Shown one piece after another: positions 52,662 through 63,157 of a DNA stretch of 64,000 bases (position 1 is the first letter of the stretch; every line of letters starts with the position of its first letter). The stretch is from Roseibium aggregatum IAM 12614 (GTDB lineage Bacteria; Pseudomonadota; Alphaproteobacteria; Rhizobiales; Stappiaceae). A program made the position numbers and the translations under genes. The stretch covers positions 272,811 to 336,810 of the forward strand of contig NZ_AAUW01000004.1 in the NCBI RefSeq assembly GCF_000168975.1, written 5' to 3'. The notes under the pieces are model-generated. The model saw only the letters and a list, made by a program, of their open reading frames with translations. It made no database searches and was not told where the DNA came from.

Positions 52662-55478
52662 GTGTCTTCCTTGGCTGACCAGGACAATAGCACGCCCACT
52701 GACGGTCTTCCGTCCGATATCAAACCGGTCTCCATCGTCGATGAAATGAAGCGCAGCTATCTCGATTACGCGATGAGCGTGATCGTGTCGCGTGCGCTGC
52801 CTGACGTCCGCGACGGCCTCAAACCGGTACACCGGCGCATTCTCTACTCGATGCACGAAAACGGCTACGAGTGGAACAAGCCCTATCGCAAGTCGGCCCG
52901 CGTGGTCGGTGACGTCATGGGTAAGTATCACCCGCATGGCGACAGCGCGATTTACGATGCGCTTGTGCGTATGGCGCAGAATTTCTCGCTGCGGCTACCG
53001 CTGATCGACGGGCAGGGCAATTTCGGCTCGGTCGACGGCGACCCGGCTGCGGCCATGCGTTACACCGAGTGCCGGCTGGAAAAAGTCGCCCACAAATTGC
53101 TGGACGATATCGACAAGGAAACGGTCGACTTTCAGGAGAACTACGATAACTCCGAAAGCGAACCCGTCGTTCTTCCGGCCAAGTTCCCGAACCTTCTGGT
53201 CAACGGGGCCGGTGGCATCGCGGTCGGCATGGCCACCAACATCCCGCCGCATAACCTGGGAGAAGTCATCGACGCCGCCATTGCCGTGATGGAAAATCCG
53301 GCAATGTCGCTCGAGGAGCTGATGCAGATCGTCCCCGGCCCGGACTTCCCGACAGGCGGTATGATCCTTGGCCGGTCCGGCATTCGCAGCGCCTATGAGA
53401 CCGCCCGTGGCTCCATCGTCATGCGGGCAAAGGTCGATGTCGAGGAAGTCCGCAAGGACCGCACGGCGCTGATCGTTACGGAGATCCCGTATCAGGTCAA
53501 CAAATCGACCATGATCGAGAAGATTGCCGAACTGGTGCGCGACAAACGTATCGAAGGCATCTCCGACATCCGCGACGAAAGCGACCGCTCCGGCATGCGG
53601 GTCGTGATCGAACTGAAGCGCGATGCGGTTCCGGACGTCATCCTGAATCAGCTTTATCGCTTCAGCCAGTTGCAGACCTCCTTCGGTGCCAACATCGTCG
53701 CGCTGAACGGCGGCAAGCCGGAGCAGATGAATCTCTCCGACATGCTGCGCGCCTTCGTGTCCTTCCGCGAGGAAGTGATCCAGCGGCGCACCCGTTACCT
53801 TCTGAAGAAAGCGCGTGACCGTGCCCACATCTTGGTCGGTCTGGGTATCGCGGTTGCCAATATCGATGAAGTCATCAAGCTGATCCGCGGCGCACCGGAC
53901 CCGGCAACGGCAAGAGCGCAGCTTATGGAGCGCAACTGGCCGGCAAAGGATGTTGAGTCGCTCATTCTTCTGATCGACGATCCGCGCCACATGGTGCAGG
54001 ACGACGGCACCTACAAACTGTCTGAAGAACAGGCGCGCGCCATTCTCGATCTACGCCTGCAGCGCCTGACGGCCATGGGCCGTGACGAGATCGAGGAAGA
54101 ACTCAACAAGATCGGTGCGGAAATTTCCGACTATCTTGAAATCCTGCGTTCACGGGCCAGGATCCAGGAGATCGTCCGCAATGAAATGCTTGAAATCAAG
54201 CAGGAATTCGCAACGCCGCGCCGGACGGAAATCATCGAGGGCGGTCCGGACTTCGACGAAGAAGACCTGATCCAGCGTGAAGACATGGTCGTGACCGTCT
54301 CTCACGGCGGCTACATCAAGCGCGTGCCTCTGGCGACCTACAGGGCACAGCGTCGGGGCGGCAAGGGCCGGTCCGGGATGGCGACCAAGGACGAGGATTT
54401 CGTCACCCGGCTGTTTGTTGCCAACACCCATACGCCGGTTCTGTTCTTCTCCTCACGCGGCATCTGTTACAAGATGAAAGTGTGGAGGCTTCCGCTCGGT
54501 GGCCCGACTTCGCGCGGAAAGGCATTGATCAACCTGCTGCCGCTTGAACAGGGCGAGCAGATCACCTCGATCCTGCCGTTGCCGGAGGACGAGGACAGCT
54601 GGGCAAACCTTGATGTCATGTTCGCAACCATTCGCGGCACCATCCGGCGCAACAAGCTGTCCGATTTCGTCAACATCAACCGCAATGGCAAGATCGCCAT
54701 GAAGCTGGAAGACGGCGACGGTATTGTCGGCGTCGATACCTGCTCCGAACATGACGACGTGATGCTCACGACCAACTTCGGTCAGTGTATCCGCTTCCCC
54801 GTAACCGATGTTCGCGTGTTCGCCGGCCGTAATTCGGTTGGTGTGCGCGGGATTCGTCTCGCGGATGAGGACCGCGTGATCTCCATGCAGATCCTGCACC
54901 ACATCGACGTGTCTGCGGAAGAACGCGCAGCCTATCTGAAGCTTTCCCGGGCGATGCGCGGTGAAGCGGATGAAAACGGCAACGGCGCAGATGAAGAAGG
55001 CGTTGTCGCCGGTGATCTGCCGCAGGAACGCTACGCACAGATGAGCGCGGCTGAACAGATCATCCTGACCATTTCGGAAAACGGCTACGGCAAGCGGACG
55101 TCTTCGTTCGAATATCGGGTCACCGGCCGAGGCGGAAAAGGCATCACGGCCATGGCCGTCAACAGCCGGAACGGCGGTCTGATCTCGTCCTTCCCCGTCG
55201 AAGACAGCCATCAGATCATGCTGGTGACGGATGGCGGCCAGCTTATCCGCTGTCCGGTGGACGGTATCCGCATCGCCGGACGTGCGACCCAGGGCGTAAT
55301 CGTCTTCAAGACGGCAGCCGACGAAAAGGTCGTTGCGGTGGAAGGGATCTCGGAGGTCGATGAGGACGATGTTCTCGAAGACGGCCTGGAAGGAGAAGCT
55401 GAGGGATCAGCTGAACCGGGTGTGAGCGACGCCGGGAACGATACCATCGACGGAGATGAAACACCTCCTGAAGCCTGA
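52662..55478 (+). CDS. gyrA: DNA gyrase subunit A
   Basis: The 938-residue product includes the winged-helix domain with the catalytic Tyr in [13 protein letters not shown]. The quinolone region is [19 protein letters not shown]; its Ser and Asp at the E. coli 83/87 positions are unaltered. The C-terminal beta-pinwheel has a GyrA box of type [10 protein letters not shown] and a later GRGGKGI repeat. An acidic insertion ([11 protein letters not shown]) and an acidic tail of about 35 residues end the protein. It cuts and passes DNA in the GyrA2B2 complex. A GTG start is used (MSSLADQDN). A hairpin follows. Confidence 0.97.
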   Translation: MSSLADQDNSTPTDGLPSDIKPVSIVDEMKRSYLDYAMSVIVSRALPDVRDGLKPVHRRILYSMHENGYEWNKPYRKSARVVGDVMGKYHPHGDSAIYDALVRMAQNFSLRLPLIDGQGNFGSVDGDPAAAMRYTECRLEKVAHKLLDDIDKETVDFQENYDNSESEPVVLPAKFPNLLVNGAGGIAVGMATNIPPHNLGEVIDAAIAVMENPAMSLEELMQIVPGPDFPTGGMILGRSGIRSAYETARGSIVMRAKVDVEEVRKDRTALIVTEIPYQVNKSTMIEKIAELVRDKRIEGISDIRDESDRSGMRVVIELKRDAVPDVILNQLYRFSQLQTSFGANIVALNGGKPEQMNLSDMLRAFVSFREEVIQRRTRYLLKKARDRAHILVGLGIAVANIDEVIKLIRGAPDPATARAQLMERNWPAKDVESLILLIDDPRHMVQDDGTYKLSEEQARAILDLRLQRLTAMGRDEIEEELNKIGAEISDYLEILRSRARIQEIVRNEMLEIKQEFATPRRTEIIEGGPDFDEEDLIQREDMVVTVSHGGYIKRVPLATYRAQRRGGKGRSGMATKDEDFVTRLFVANTHTPVLFFSSRGICYKMKVWRLPLGGPTSRGKALINLLPLEQGEQITSILPLPEDEDSWANLDVMFATIRGTIRRNKLSDFVNINRNGKIAMKLEDGDGIVGVDTCSEHDDVMLTTNFGQCIRFPVTDVRVFAGRNSVGVRGIRLADEDRVISMQILHHIDVSAEERAAYLKLSRAMRGEADENGNGADEEGVVAGDLPQERYAQMSAAEQIILTISENGYGKRTSSFEYRVTGRGGKGITAMAVNSRNGGLISSFPVEDSHQIMLVTDGGQLIRCPVDGIRIAGRATQGVIVFKTAADEKVVAVEGISEVDEDDVLEDGLEGEAEGSAEPGVSDAGNDTIDGDETPPEA

Positions 55479-55505
55479 TCTCTGATTGGCTAAGGCTTAA
55501 ACGAC

Positions 55506-55538
55506 AACAGCGGCCAGGGTGGAACCTGAGCCGCTGTT
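55506..55538 (+). terminator. Probable terminator after gyrA
   Basis: AACAGCGGC / GCCGCTGTT with an inner CAGG / CCTG form a long hairpin 28 bp after the gyrA stop, ending in three T. The T-tract is short, so efficiency is uncertain. Confidence 0.6.
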
Positions 55539-55572
55539 TGCCGTTACGGGGAAGAGAGGTCTGAGACGAAAC

Positions 55573-55989
55573 TCAGTTGGCCACGGGGTAGCGGGCCAGA
55601 ATGGTTTCGTTGACGGTCTGTGCGGTTTTTTCGACGGTGACGAAGGACACGTTGCGAACGCGGGACGCGCCTGTCAGGGCAGCCGCACAATCTTCGCTCC
55701 AAGCACCCCAGGTCTGGGACTGGCAGACTGTCGTTACCGGCGCCTGCACCGCGCGGTCTGATTTCGTGCTCGCAAGCCCCTGCGTTGCCATGTTGGTCAG
55801 GCCTTCCGCCTGGGACGCATTGCCCGGGTGCATGCTCATCATGCCCGCTGCGATCATGGTCAGCAAAGCCAGAACGAAAATGGCTGCCATCTTGAAGTGA
55901 CCGGCCGGATCGATTGCCTTTGACTGCAAAGAGAACGGACGCACCGCGATTGCCGTTGCGGTCCGGTCGATTGTGGTAGTGCTCCTCAT
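55573..55989 (-). CDS. Hypothetical single-helix membrane protein
   Basis: The 138-residue product has a basic N-terminal cytoplasmic part and one membrane helix (about 34-52, MAAIFVLALLTMIAAGMMS). A periplasmic domain follows with two Cys about 11 residues apart (TVCQSQTWGAWSEDCAAAL) that could form a disulfide. AGGAG lies 8 bp before the ATG. The function is unknown. It is divergent from coaD and convergent with gyrA. Confidence 0.65.
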   Translation of the reverse strand: MRSTTTIDRTATAIAVRPFSLQSKAIDPAGHFKMAAIFVLALLTMIAAGMMSMHPGNASQAEGLTNMATQGLASTKSDRAVQAPVTTVCQSQTWGAWSEDCAAALTGASRVRNVSFVTVEKTAQTVNETILARYPVAN

Positions 55990-56154
55990 GGTACTGGCTC
56001 CTGCTCACGCCAATTGATTTCGATGGAGCCACCTTGACCCAGGTCTGCATAGAGAGATGTGACGGCCGTCACACAATGTCAGTTACTGGCAAAAGACCCG
56101 TTTAGACTTGCGTTCCACTTGTTCGGTCGGAGCAGGCAGAGTAAGGAAGGGGCC

Positions 56155-56661
56155 ATGAATCGTATTGCGCTTTATCCAGGATCCTTCGATCCTGTTACCA
56201 ACGGCCACATGGATATACTTCGCCAGTCGCTTGCGCTGGCTGACAGGGTTGTTGTTGCTATCGGCGTTCATCCCGGAAAGTCGCCTCTGTTTTCCTTTAA
56301 GGAACGGGTCGAGTTGATCCATGCGTCCGCAAGGTCCGAATTCACGCCGGAGGAAGCCGAGCGTATCGATGTCATCGCGTTCGACAATCTGGTGATCGAG
56401 ACAGCGCGGCAGCAAAAGGCTGCCTATCTGGTCCGCGGCCTGCGCGATGGTACAGATCTTGACTACGAGATGCAGATGGCCGGCATGAACGGAACCCTGG
56501 AGCCGGACATACGGACGGTATTTCTTCCTGCATCTCCGCCTGTACGCCACATCACGGCCACCTTGGTGCGTCAAATCGCAAAGATGGGCGGTGAAATTTC
56601 CGCTTTTGTTCCGGAACCGGTGGCCGAACCATTGCGGCTGCGGGCAAAAACCGGCGCATGA
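56155..56661 (+). CDS. coaD: Phosphopantetheine adenylyltransferase
   Basis: The 168-residue product opens [20 protein letters not shown], carrying the T/HxGH nucleotidyltransferase motif, and has [20 protein letters not shown] and the second ATP motif [19 protein letters not shown]. It adenylates 4'-phosphopantetheine to dephospho-CoA. The start is the ATG at 56155 with AAGGAAGGGG upstream; an ORF extension of 32 codons is rejected. Two cyclophilin genes follow on the same strand. Confidence 0.96.
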   Translation: MNRIALYPGSFDPVTNGHMDILRQSLALADRVVVAIGVHPGKSPLFSFKERVELIHASARSEFTPEEAERIDVIAFDNLVIETARQQKAAYLVRGLRDGTDLDYEMQMAGMNGTLEPDIRTVFLPASPPVRHITATLVRQIAKMGGEISAFVPEPVAEPLRLRAKTGA

Positions 56662-56701
56662 ACTAAAGCCAAGCTCTAGACCTGAACCTTAGGAGTCTCC
56701 A

Positions 56702-57241
56702 GTGTCGCGCTTTTTTGCAGTTTTTGCCGTTCTGGCATCACTCTTGATCCTGCCTTCGGCCGTAAGCGCCCAGGCAACCGATCCCGAAAACACGATTTAT
56801 CTCGACCTGAAAGACGGTCGAGTCGTCATCCAGTTGCGTCCGGATCTTGCGCCGGCTCACGTTGAGCGGATCAAGAAGCTTGCCAGCGAAGGATTTTACG
56901 ACGGGATTGTCTTTCACCGCGTGATCGACGGCTTCATGGCGCAGACCGGAGATCCCACCGGCACCGGCACCGGCCGCTCCAGCGAACCCAACCTGAAAGC
57001 CGAATTCTCCGATGCGCCATTCAAGCGTGGCACCCTCGGCATGGCGCGGTCTGCCAGCCCGGATAGCGCCAATTCGCAGTTTTTCATCATGTTCGGTGAC
57101 GGTGACTGGTTGAACGGTCAGTACACCGTGTTCGGTGAAGTGGTCGATGGCATGGAATTCGTCGACAACATTACGCGTGGCGAACCGCCGGCAAACCCGG
57201 ACAAGATCATCAAGATGCAAGTTGCTGCGGACGCTCAATAA
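56702..57241 (+). CDS. Exported cyclophilin-type peptidyl-prolyl isomerase
   Basis: The 179-residue product has a signal peptide (FFAVFAVLASLLILPSAVSA, cleavage before QATDP) followed by a cyclophilin domain. FYDGIVFHRVIDGFMAQTGD and SANSQFFIMFGD carry the Arg and Gln-Phe-Phe active-site positions; YTVFGEVVDGMEFVDNI follows. It should speed proline isomerisation in periplasmic proteins. A GTG start follows AGGAG by 6 bp. The next gene encodes a cytoplasmic paralogue. Confidence 0.93.
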   Translation: MSRFFAVFAVLASLLILPSAVSAQATDPENTIYLDLKDGRVVIQLRPDLAPAHVERIKKLASEGFYDGIVFHRVIDGFMAQTGDPTGTGTGRSSEPNLKAEFSDAPFKRGTLGMARSASPDSANSQFFIMFGDGDWLNGQYTVFGEVVDGMEFVDNITRGEPPANPDKIIKMQVAADAQ

Positions 57242-57285
57242 GCGTCTGACATTATAGATTTCAAAGACACCCAAGGAGATACTCT

Positions 57286-57759
57286 ATGGCTGACATCAAA
57301 GACGCCGAAAACACCCTTCTCATGGAAACCAGCCAGGGTCCGGTCGTTATCGAATTGAAACCGGATCTTGCGCCGACCCATGTCGCCCGCATCAAGGAAC
57401 TGGTCCGCGACGGCTTCTATGACGGCATCGTCTTTCACCGCGTGATCGACGGCTTCATGGCCCAGACCGGTTGCCCGCAGGGTACCGGCACTGGCGGCTC
57501 CGGCAAGAAACTGAAAGCGGAATTCAGCAACGAAAAGCACGTGCGCGGCACCTGTTCCATGGCCCGCGCCATGGACCCGAACTCCGGCGACAGCCAGTTC
57601 TTCATTTGCTTCACCGATGCACCCTGGCTTGACGGTCAGTACACCGTTTGGGGCGAAGTGATCGAAGGCATGGACAATGTCGACAAGATCAAACGCGGTG
57701 AGCCGGTTTCCAATCCGGACAACATCGTTTCCTTGAAAGTTGCGGCTGACGCAGCCTAA
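57286..57759 (+). CDS. Cytoplasmic cyclophilin-type peptidyl-prolyl isomerase
   Basis: The 157-residue product is close in sequence to the preceding cyclophilin but has no signal peptide (MADIKDAENTLLMETSQ). It has FYDGIVFHRVIDGFMAQTG and GDSQFFICFTDAPWLDGQYT with the same active-site residues. AAGGAGA lies upstream of the ATG. The pair looks like a tandem duplication divided between periplasm and cytoplasm. A strong terminator lies 27 bp downstream. Confidence 0.93.
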   Translation: MADIKDAENTLLMETSQGPVVIELKPDLAPTHVARIKELVRDGFYDGIVFHRVIDGFMAQTGCPQGTGTGGSGKKLKAEFSNEKHVRGTCSMARAMDPNSGDSQFFICFTDAPWLDGQYTVWGEVIEGMDNVDKIKRGEPVSNPDNIVSLKVAADAA

Positions 57760-57786
57760 ACCTGCTGAAAAGCAATCTTCATGAAG

Positions 57787-57820
57787 CAGCGCGGGCAAAC
57801 ACCCGCGCTGTTTTGTTTTG
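57787..57820 (+). terminator. Intrinsic terminator after the cyclophilin pair
   Basis: CAGCGCGGG / CCCGCGCTG with a 6-base loop is followed by TTTTGTTTTG. Position and T-tract are as expected for the coaD-cyclophilin unit. Confidence 0.9.
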
Positions 57821-57953
57821 GATTAGGCCTCAGACGGTTGACCTGCTTCTCCGTCACCAGTAAGAGCCGCTGACTGAAAGTGCGGTTACCGGTCAGAACG
57901 GATCTGGCGCCGCTTCCTGAAACTTTCCAGAGATCCGGCAGTAGCAAAACGCC

Positions 57954-59027
57954 ATGCGCGTCGACCAATTCGATTTTGATCTTCCCAACGAACGGATCGC
58001 CTTGCGCCCCGCACGGCCACGCGATTCAGCGCGCATGCTCGTTGTACGGCCGGGTGAGCAACCGCTGCTATCCGACGCGGGGGTCCGAGACCTGCCGCAA
58101 CTGCTGGAGCCCGGCGATGCGCTGGTCTTCAACGACACCAGGGTGATCCCTGCACAACTCGAAGGAACGCGTCTGCGCGGTGACATTAGCGCGGGCATTG
58201 GCGCGACGCTTCACATGCGCACGGGGCCGGACCGCTGGAAAGCTTTCGTCAGACCAGCCAAGAAGCTGCAGCTTGGAGATACCGTGCTGTTCGAAGGGTT
58301 CGGCACAAGGCTGACGGCGGAAGTGACTGAAAAAGGCTACAGCGGCGAAGTCCTGCTGACGTTCGATCGATCCGGCCCGGACCTCGACGTCGCCATCGCT
58401 TCCGTCGGGCACATACCCTTGCCGCCGTATATCGCGCAAAAGCGTGGTGAGGACGACCAGGACCGCAAGGACTACCAGACGATATTTGCCGAGAAGGACG
58501 GCGCCGTAGCTGCGCCGACGGCGGGTCTTCATTTCACGCCGGAATTGCTGCAGGCCTTAAGTTACCGGGGCATTGAGCAGCACCGTGTAACGCTACATGT
58601 CGGAGCGGGCACCTTCCTGCCGGTGAAGGCGGAAGACACCGCGGATCACAAGATGCACGCCGAATGGGGTGAAGTCTCTGAAGAGACCGCTGCGGCTCTC
58701 CTGGCCGTCAAGGTGCGGGGAAACAAGGTCGTCAGCGTCGGCACAACGTCCCTGCGTATTCTTGAAAGTTCAGCCCAGAAAACCGGCGTCATAACGGCAT
58801 TTGCCGGTGAAACGTCAATTTTCATCACGCCCGGTTACCGTTTCAAGGCAATCGACGCGTTGATGACCAACTTCCACCTTCCGCGGTCCACGCTATTCAT
58901 GCTGGTGTCGGCTCTTTCGGGCCTGGATACGATGCGTCATGCCTATGCACACGCTATCTCGCAGGAATACCGCTTTTACAGTTACGGCGACGCTTCGCTG
59001 CTGTTTCCGCAAGAAGGGGCCGTCTGA
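57954..59027 (+). CDS. queA: S-adenosylmethionine:tRNA ribosyltransferase-isomerase
   Basis: The 357-residue product has the QueA motifs [20 protein letters not shown] at the start, then [31 protein letters not shown] and [18 protein letters not shown]. It transfers the ribosyl part of SAM to 7-aminomethyl-7-deazaguanine in tRNA to form epoxyqueuosine. tgt, which inserts the precursor base, follows 9 bp later, so the two form a queuosine operon. Confidence 0.96.
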   Translation: MRVDQFDFDLPNERIALRPARPRDSARMLVVRPGEQPLLSDAGVRDLPQLLEPGDALVFNDTRVIPAQLEGTRLRGDISAGIGATLHMRTGPDRWKAFVRPAKKLQLGDTVLFEGFGTRLTAEVTEKGYSGEVLLTFDRSGPDLDVAIASVGHIPLPPYIAQKRGEDDQDRKDYQTIFAEKDGAVAAPTAGLHFTPELLQALSYRGIEQHRVTLHVGAGTFLPVKAEDTADHKMHAEWGEVSEETAAALLAVKVRGNKVVSVGTTSLRILESSAQKTGVITAFAGETSIFITPGYRFKAIDALMTNFHLPRSTLFMLVSALSGLDTMRHAYAHAISQEYRFYSYGDASLLFPQEGAV

Positions 59028-59036
59028 GGACCGAAT

Positions 59037-60191
59037 ATGACTGAAGAAACCGGCAAGACATTCAGCTTCAAGCTGATCACCACAGACGGCGCGGCAAGGC
59101 GAGGCGAGATCACAACGCCCCACGGCGTTGTTCGCACGCCTGCTTTCATGCCGGTCGGCACCCAGGCGACCGTGAAGGCGATGTACCCGGAGCAGGTTCG
59201 CGAAACAGGTGCCGATGTGGTTCTCGGCAACACCTATCACCTGATGCTCCGTCCGACCGCCGAACGGGTTGCAAAACTCGGCGGGCTCCACACTTTCATG
59301 AACTGGCCGCATACGATCCTGACCGATAGCGGCGGGTTTCAGGTGATGTCGCTTGCGCAACTTCGCAAGCTGGATGAAGACGGTGTGCGCTTCCAGAGCC
59401 ATATCGACGGCCAGAAGTACCATCTGACACCGGAGCGCTCGGTCGAGATTCAGGGTCTGCTCGGCTCCGATATCCAGATGCAGCTTGATGAATGCATCAA
59501 ATTGCCGAGCCCGCGTGAAGAAGTCCAAAGAGCGATGGAATTGTCGCTGAGATGGGCTGAACGTTCTCGAAAACAGTTCGAAGCCATGGGAGGGCCGGGC
59601 AAGGGGCAGGGGCTTTATGGCATCGTTCAGGGCGGTGATCAGCCCGACCTTCGGGTTCGTTCTGCCGAAGAGCTCGGCAAGATGCCCTTTGAAGGCTACT
59701 CGGTCGGCGGTCTGGCGGTTGGTGAACCGCAGGACGTCATGCTGAGCATGCTTGACATCACCACACCGGTCATGCCGGTCAACAAACCGCGTTACCTGAT
59801 GGGCGTCGGAACGCCGGACGACCTTCTGGAAAGCGTGAAACGTGGTATCGACCAGTTTGATTGCGTGATGCCGACAAGAGCCGGACGTCATGGTCTGGCC
59901 TATACCCGATATGGCAAGGTCAATCTGAAGAACGCCCGCCACCAGGAAGATCCGCGACCGCTGGATGAGGCGAGCACCTGTCCCGCGTCAAGCGTCTACA
60001 GTCGAGCCTATCTGCACCATCTGGTGCGTGCAGGTGAAGGCCTGGCAGGCATGCTGCTCACCTGGAACAACATCGCCTATTATCAGTTCCTGATGCAGGG
60101 CATGCGCGATGCAATCGAAGCCGGGCGCTTCGAAGATTTCTATGCCAAGACCAAGGAAGACTGGGCGCGCGGAGACATCGCCGCGCTGTAA
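59037..60191 (+). CDS. tgt: tRNA-guanine transglycosylase
   Basis: The 384-residue product has [15 protein letters not shown], the nucleophile region [20 protein letters not shown] and [34 protein letters not shown] carries the second catalytic Asp. The C-terminal zinc site expected of Tgt is only partly clear by eye: [20 protein letters not shown] holds a single Cys where CxCxxC is usual. It exchanges G34 of GUN-anticodon tRNAs for preQ1. It is co-transcribed with queA. Confidence 0.95.
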   Translation: MTEETGKTFSFKLITTDGAARRGEITTPHGVVRTPAFMPVGTQATVKAMYPEQVRETGADVVLGNTYHLMLRPTAERVAKLGGLHTFMNWPHTILTDSGGFQVMSLAQLRKLDEDGVRFQSHIDGQKYHLTPERSVEIQGLLGSDIQMQLDECIKLPSPREEVQRAMELSLRWAERSRKQFEAMGGPGKGQGLYGIVQGGDQPDLRVRSAEELGKMPFEGYSVGGLAVGEPQDVMLSMLDITTPVMPVNKPRYLMGVGTPDDLLESVKRGIDQFDCVMPTRAGRHGLAYTRYGKVNLKNARHQEDPRPLDEASTCPASSVYSRAYLHHLVRAGEGLAGMLLTWNNIAYYQFLMQGMRDAIEAGRFEDFYAKTKEDWARGDIAAL

Positions 60192-60227
60192 CCCGGCATC
60201 TTCTGTTTTGGCCCAGGATGAGACAGG

Positions 60228-60662
60228 CTAGGCGGAAAACCCGTCTGCCGTTGTCAGGTAGCAGCCGGAGATCTTCCAACTGCCGTCATCCTGTTGCTCG
60301 AAGCTGTAGAGCGCCAGCCAGTTCTTGCCCTTGGGGCCTGTTACATAGACTTCCTGCGTCGGTCCGAGCTTGGTCATCTTCGACCGGCCGAAGGTTACGC
60401 TTTGAGGCTTGTAGACGGGCTGATAGCCCTGGCGCACCATTTCCATGAAGAACTCGGGCGTCTGAAACCTCTGTTGCAGGGAACTGGTTGCAAACGAGAA
60501 GGCCGCCTGGGCATTTCCCGATGCAAAGGCACTCATCTGATTTTTGATGATCTGGTGAAAGGCACTGCTGTCGAGACCATCCTCGGCACGGACAGCCCCG
60601 GAGGCGAGCAAGGTGCTGACGCCGGCAACCGCCACCATCTTCCAGAAACGAGCATGAGCCAT
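60228..60662 (-). CDS. DUF4864-type exported protein
   Basis: The 144-residue product has a signal peptide (KMVAVAGVSTLLASGAVRAE) and a small alpha/beta domain (FHQIIKNQMSAFASGNAQAA, PEFFMEMVRQGYQPVYKPQS, DGSWKISGCYL) matching DUF4864, an NTF2-like family. Its function is not known. It converges with tgt. The 185-bp stretch before it on the minus side shows no further gene. Confidence 0.8.
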   Translation of the reverse strand: MAHARFWKMVAVAGVSTLLASGAVRAEDGLDSSAFHQIIKNQMSAFASGNAQAAFSFATSSLQQRFQTPEFFMEMVRQGYQPVYKPQSVTFGRSKMTKLGPTQEVYVTGPKGKNWLALYSFEQQDDGSWKISGCYLTTADGFSA

Positions 60663-60847
60663 GTTCGGTGTCTCCTTTCCTGAAACACGATCAGTATACG
60701 GCTCGAAACCCTTTTCAGATTGCTAAAATACGAGCAATCCCCTGCGGCAATTACTGGCAATCTGGAGCTTTTGGAGGCAGGCGACAGGAATCGTTTCTGA
60801 ACAGTGCGCAGCGAAATGCGGTAGGGTCAGAAAATAATCCTGTAAAA

Positions 60848-62152
60848 TCAAAGGCGCCAAAGCTGGATTCCATCCGGACACTCAGACCGGTCCAGGAGTG
60901 CCGGTATGTCGGCAACAAGGCCGCGCTCATCTTTCAAAACATCCTTTAGCACCTGCCACCCACAGCCATCCTGGAAAAACTGCCGATGCGGGACAGCAAG
61001 AACGGCAACGTCTGCTGCCTCAAGCTCACCTTGAGGCGTGAGGGTGATTCCATATTCGGCGGTAACCTCATCGGGATGCGCGAGAGGATCGCAAACCTGA
61101 ACGCTTGCGCCGAACTTCTCCAGTTCCCTGACGAGGTCAACGACCTTGGAATTGCGGGTGTCGGGTACATTGGCCTTGTAGGTGATGCCAAGCACGACAA
61201 CCTTCGGCGGCATGGGCATGCCGAGCTTCACGCTCTCCTGAATGATCTTGCCAGCAATGAAAGCCGGCATTGCCTCGTTTGTCCCACGGCCCGCCAGGAT
61301 GACCTGTGGCGTCATGCCGATCTCATGCGCCTTGTGCGTCAGGTAATAGGGGTCGACGCCAATGCAGTGGCCACCAACCAGTCCCGGTTGAAACGGCAGG
61401 AAATTCCATTTTGTCGACGAGCCCTTCAGAACATCTCGGGTATCGATGCCCATCTGGTGAAACAGCATCGCCAGTTCGTTCATGAGGGCGATGTTGAGAT
61501 CGCGCTGCGTGTTCTCGATCACCTTGGCCGCTTCCGCCACCCGGATCGACGGCGCAAGGTGAATTCCGGCCGTGACAACGGCACCATAGAGTTTGGCGAG
61601 CGTTTCGGCTGCTTCCGAAGTTGACCCCGAAACAATTTTGGTAATGTCCGCAAACCCGCGTTCGGTATCACCCGGGTTGATACGTTCCGGAGAATAACCG
61701 ACGGTAAAATCCTTACCAAAAGTCAGGCCCGATTCCTGTTCCAGAACCGGAACGGCAATTTCTTCGGTCGCCCCCGGATAGACGGTCGATTCAAACACCA
61801 CGATGGCGCCGGATTTCAGATTGCGGCCAACGGTTGCGGCTGCACTCCTGAAAGGCGACAGGTCGGGCCGCTTGGCATGATCAACCGGTGTCGGCACCGC
61901 GACAATCAGAACATCCCGGTCTTTCAGATCCGTTTCCCGGCTGGAAAAAACGAGCGTTTCCTGCTGCAAATCCGCTTCACTGACGGAGGCCGTGCTGTCG
62001 CGTCCGCTGCGCAACTCGCTCAGTCGATGTTCGTTGATATCAAACCCGAGAACGTCAAATCCCTTCGCAGCGAAGGCCACTGCCACGGGCAGACCGACAT
62101 AACCCAGACCGATGACCGCGATCCTGGTGGCGTAAATGGAATTGTCGTGCAT
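60848..62152 (-). CDS. TviB/WbpA-type nucleotide-sugar 6-dehydrogenase
   Basis: The 434-residue member of the UDP-glucose/GDP-mannose dehydrogenase family has the NAD fold RIAVIGLGYVGLPVAVAFAA. VGYSPERINPGDTERG and KVIENTQRDLNIALMNELAM lead to the catalytic-Cys segment GLVGGHCIGVDPYYLTHKAH. These patterns are those of UDP-N-acetylglucosamine (or N-acetylgalactosamine/mannosamine) dehydrogenases rather than plain UDP-glucose dehydrogenase. It would supply a uronic acid for a capsule or O-antigen. It lies downstream of galU on the same strand, but a terminator between them suggests separate transcription. The exact sugar is inferred. Confidence 0.85.
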   Translation of the reverse strand: MHDNSIYATRIAVIGLGYVGLPVAVAFAAKGFDVLGFDINEHRLSELRSGRDSTASVSEADLQQETLVFSSRETDLKDRDVLIVAVPTPVDHAKRPDLSPFRSAAATVGRNLKSGAIVVFESTVYPGATEEIAVPVLEQESGLTFGKDFTVGYSPERINPGDTERGFADITKIVSGSTSEAAETLAKLYGAVVTAGIHLAPSIRVAEAAKVIENTQRDLNIALMNELAMLFHQMGIDTRDVLKGSSTKWNFLPFQPGLVGGHCIGVDPYYLTHKAHEIGMTPQVILAGRGTNEAMPAFIAGKIIQESVKLGMPMPPKVVVLGITYKANVPDTRNSKVVDLVRELEKFGASVQVCDPLAHPDEVTAEYGITLTPQGELEAADVAVLAVPHRQFFQDGCGWQVLKDVLKDERGLVADIPALLDRSECPDGIQLWRL

Positions 62153-62178
62153 GAGGCATCCGGGATTGGAGCAAACGG

Positions 62179-62207
62179 AAAAGGCCGGGTCTGCGCAAGA
62201 CCCGGCC
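62179..62207 (-). terminator. Intrinsic terminator of galU
   Basis: On the minus strand GGCCGGGTCT / AGACCCGGCC form a 10-bp stem with a 5-base loop followed by TTTT. It stands between galU and the downstream nucleotide-sugar dehydrogenase. Confidence 0.85.
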
Positions 62208-62263
62208 CACTCCTAAAGGCTTCTGACGAACCTTTTCAAGCCCGCAGTGTAGGCGCCCGCAGA

Positions 62264-63157
62264 TTATTCTGCAGCCATGGGCTTGCGGATGATCTCTTCC
62301 ATGAACGGAACCAGCTCCCGAGCCAGTTTCGGATCGTCCATGCCGAATGCGATATTGGCACTCAGGAAGCCGGCCTTGTTGCCGCAATCGTAGCTCCGGC
62401 CCTCGAACTTGAGCGATGCGAAGTTCTGTTCCTTCATCAAGGCTAGCATGCTGTCGGTGAGTTGGATCTCGCCACCTGCACCTTTGCCCTGATTGGACAG
62501 AAGATCGAAGATTTCCGGCTGAAGAATATAGCGGCCCGTAATCATCAGATTGGAAGGGGCCGTACCGGGAGCAGGTTTCTCGACCATGTTGGAGATCTTG
62601 TGTGCGTTGGCGCTGATTTCCCCGGCAAGTTCCACGATGCCGTACTGATCGGTCTGATCTTCCGGAACCTCTTCTACGGCGATGATGTTACCGCCGGTAT
62701 CCTGATAGAGGTCGACCATCTGCTTGAGGCAGCTCACCTGGGACTTGATGATCACGTCCGGCAGGAGGATGGCAAAGGGTTCGTTGCCGATGATATCGCG
62801 CGCGCACCAGATTGCGTGACCGAGGCCGAGCGGGGCCTGCTGGCGGGTGAAGGAAGTTGCACCGGGAACCGGCCGGTGCTTTTCCAGAAGCTCCAGTGCA
62901 GCGGTCTTGTTTCTCGACCTGAGCGTATCTTCCAGCTCATAGGCCATGTCGAAATGGTCTTCGATGACATGCTTGTTTCGCCCGGTGACGAAAACGATGT
63001 GTTCAATGCCTGCGGCCCGCGCTTCGTCCACCACGTACTGGATGATCGGCCGGTCAACGATTGTCAGCATTTCCTTGGGAACTGCCTTGGTTGCAGGCAG
63101 GAAACGTGTGCCAAGACCTGCCACGGGCAGGATCGCTTTGCGAATGGGCTTGTTCAT
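62264..63157 (-). CDS. galU: UTP-glucose-1-phosphate uridylyltransferase
   Basis: The 297-residue product has the nucleotide-binding start KAILPVAGLGTRFLPATKAV, then KEMLTIVDRPIIQYVVDEA, FAILLPDVII and TGRYILQPEIFDLL, with FEGRSYDCGNKAGFL near the end. It makes UDP-glucose for exopolysaccharide, lipopolysaccharide and glucans. It is upstream of a nucleotide-sugar dehydrogenase gene and divergent from kdsA, so the corner of the window is a cell-envelope precursor neighbourhood. Confidence 0.96.
   Translation of the reverse strand: MNKPIRKAILPVAGLGTRFLPATKAVPKEMLTIVDRPIIQYVVDEARAAGIEHIVFVTGRNKHVIEDHFDMAYELEDTLRSRNKTAALELLEKHRPVPGATSFTRQQAPLGLGHAIWCARDIIGNEPFAILLPDVIIKSQVSCLKQMVDLYQDTGGNIIAVEEVPEDQTDQYGIVELAGEISANAHKISNMVEKPAPGTAPSNLMITGRYILQPEIFDLLSNQGKGAGGEIQLTDSMLALMKEQNFASLKFEGRSYDCGNKAGFLSANIAFGMDDPKLARELVPFMEEIIRKPMAAE

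Noticed and set aside
52995..53990. 331-codon minus-strand frame inside gyrA
   Set aside because: Antisense shadow of a highly conserved gene.
58893..59942. 349-codon minus-strand frame across queA-tgt
   Set aside because: Antisense shadow; both plus-strand genes are well supported.
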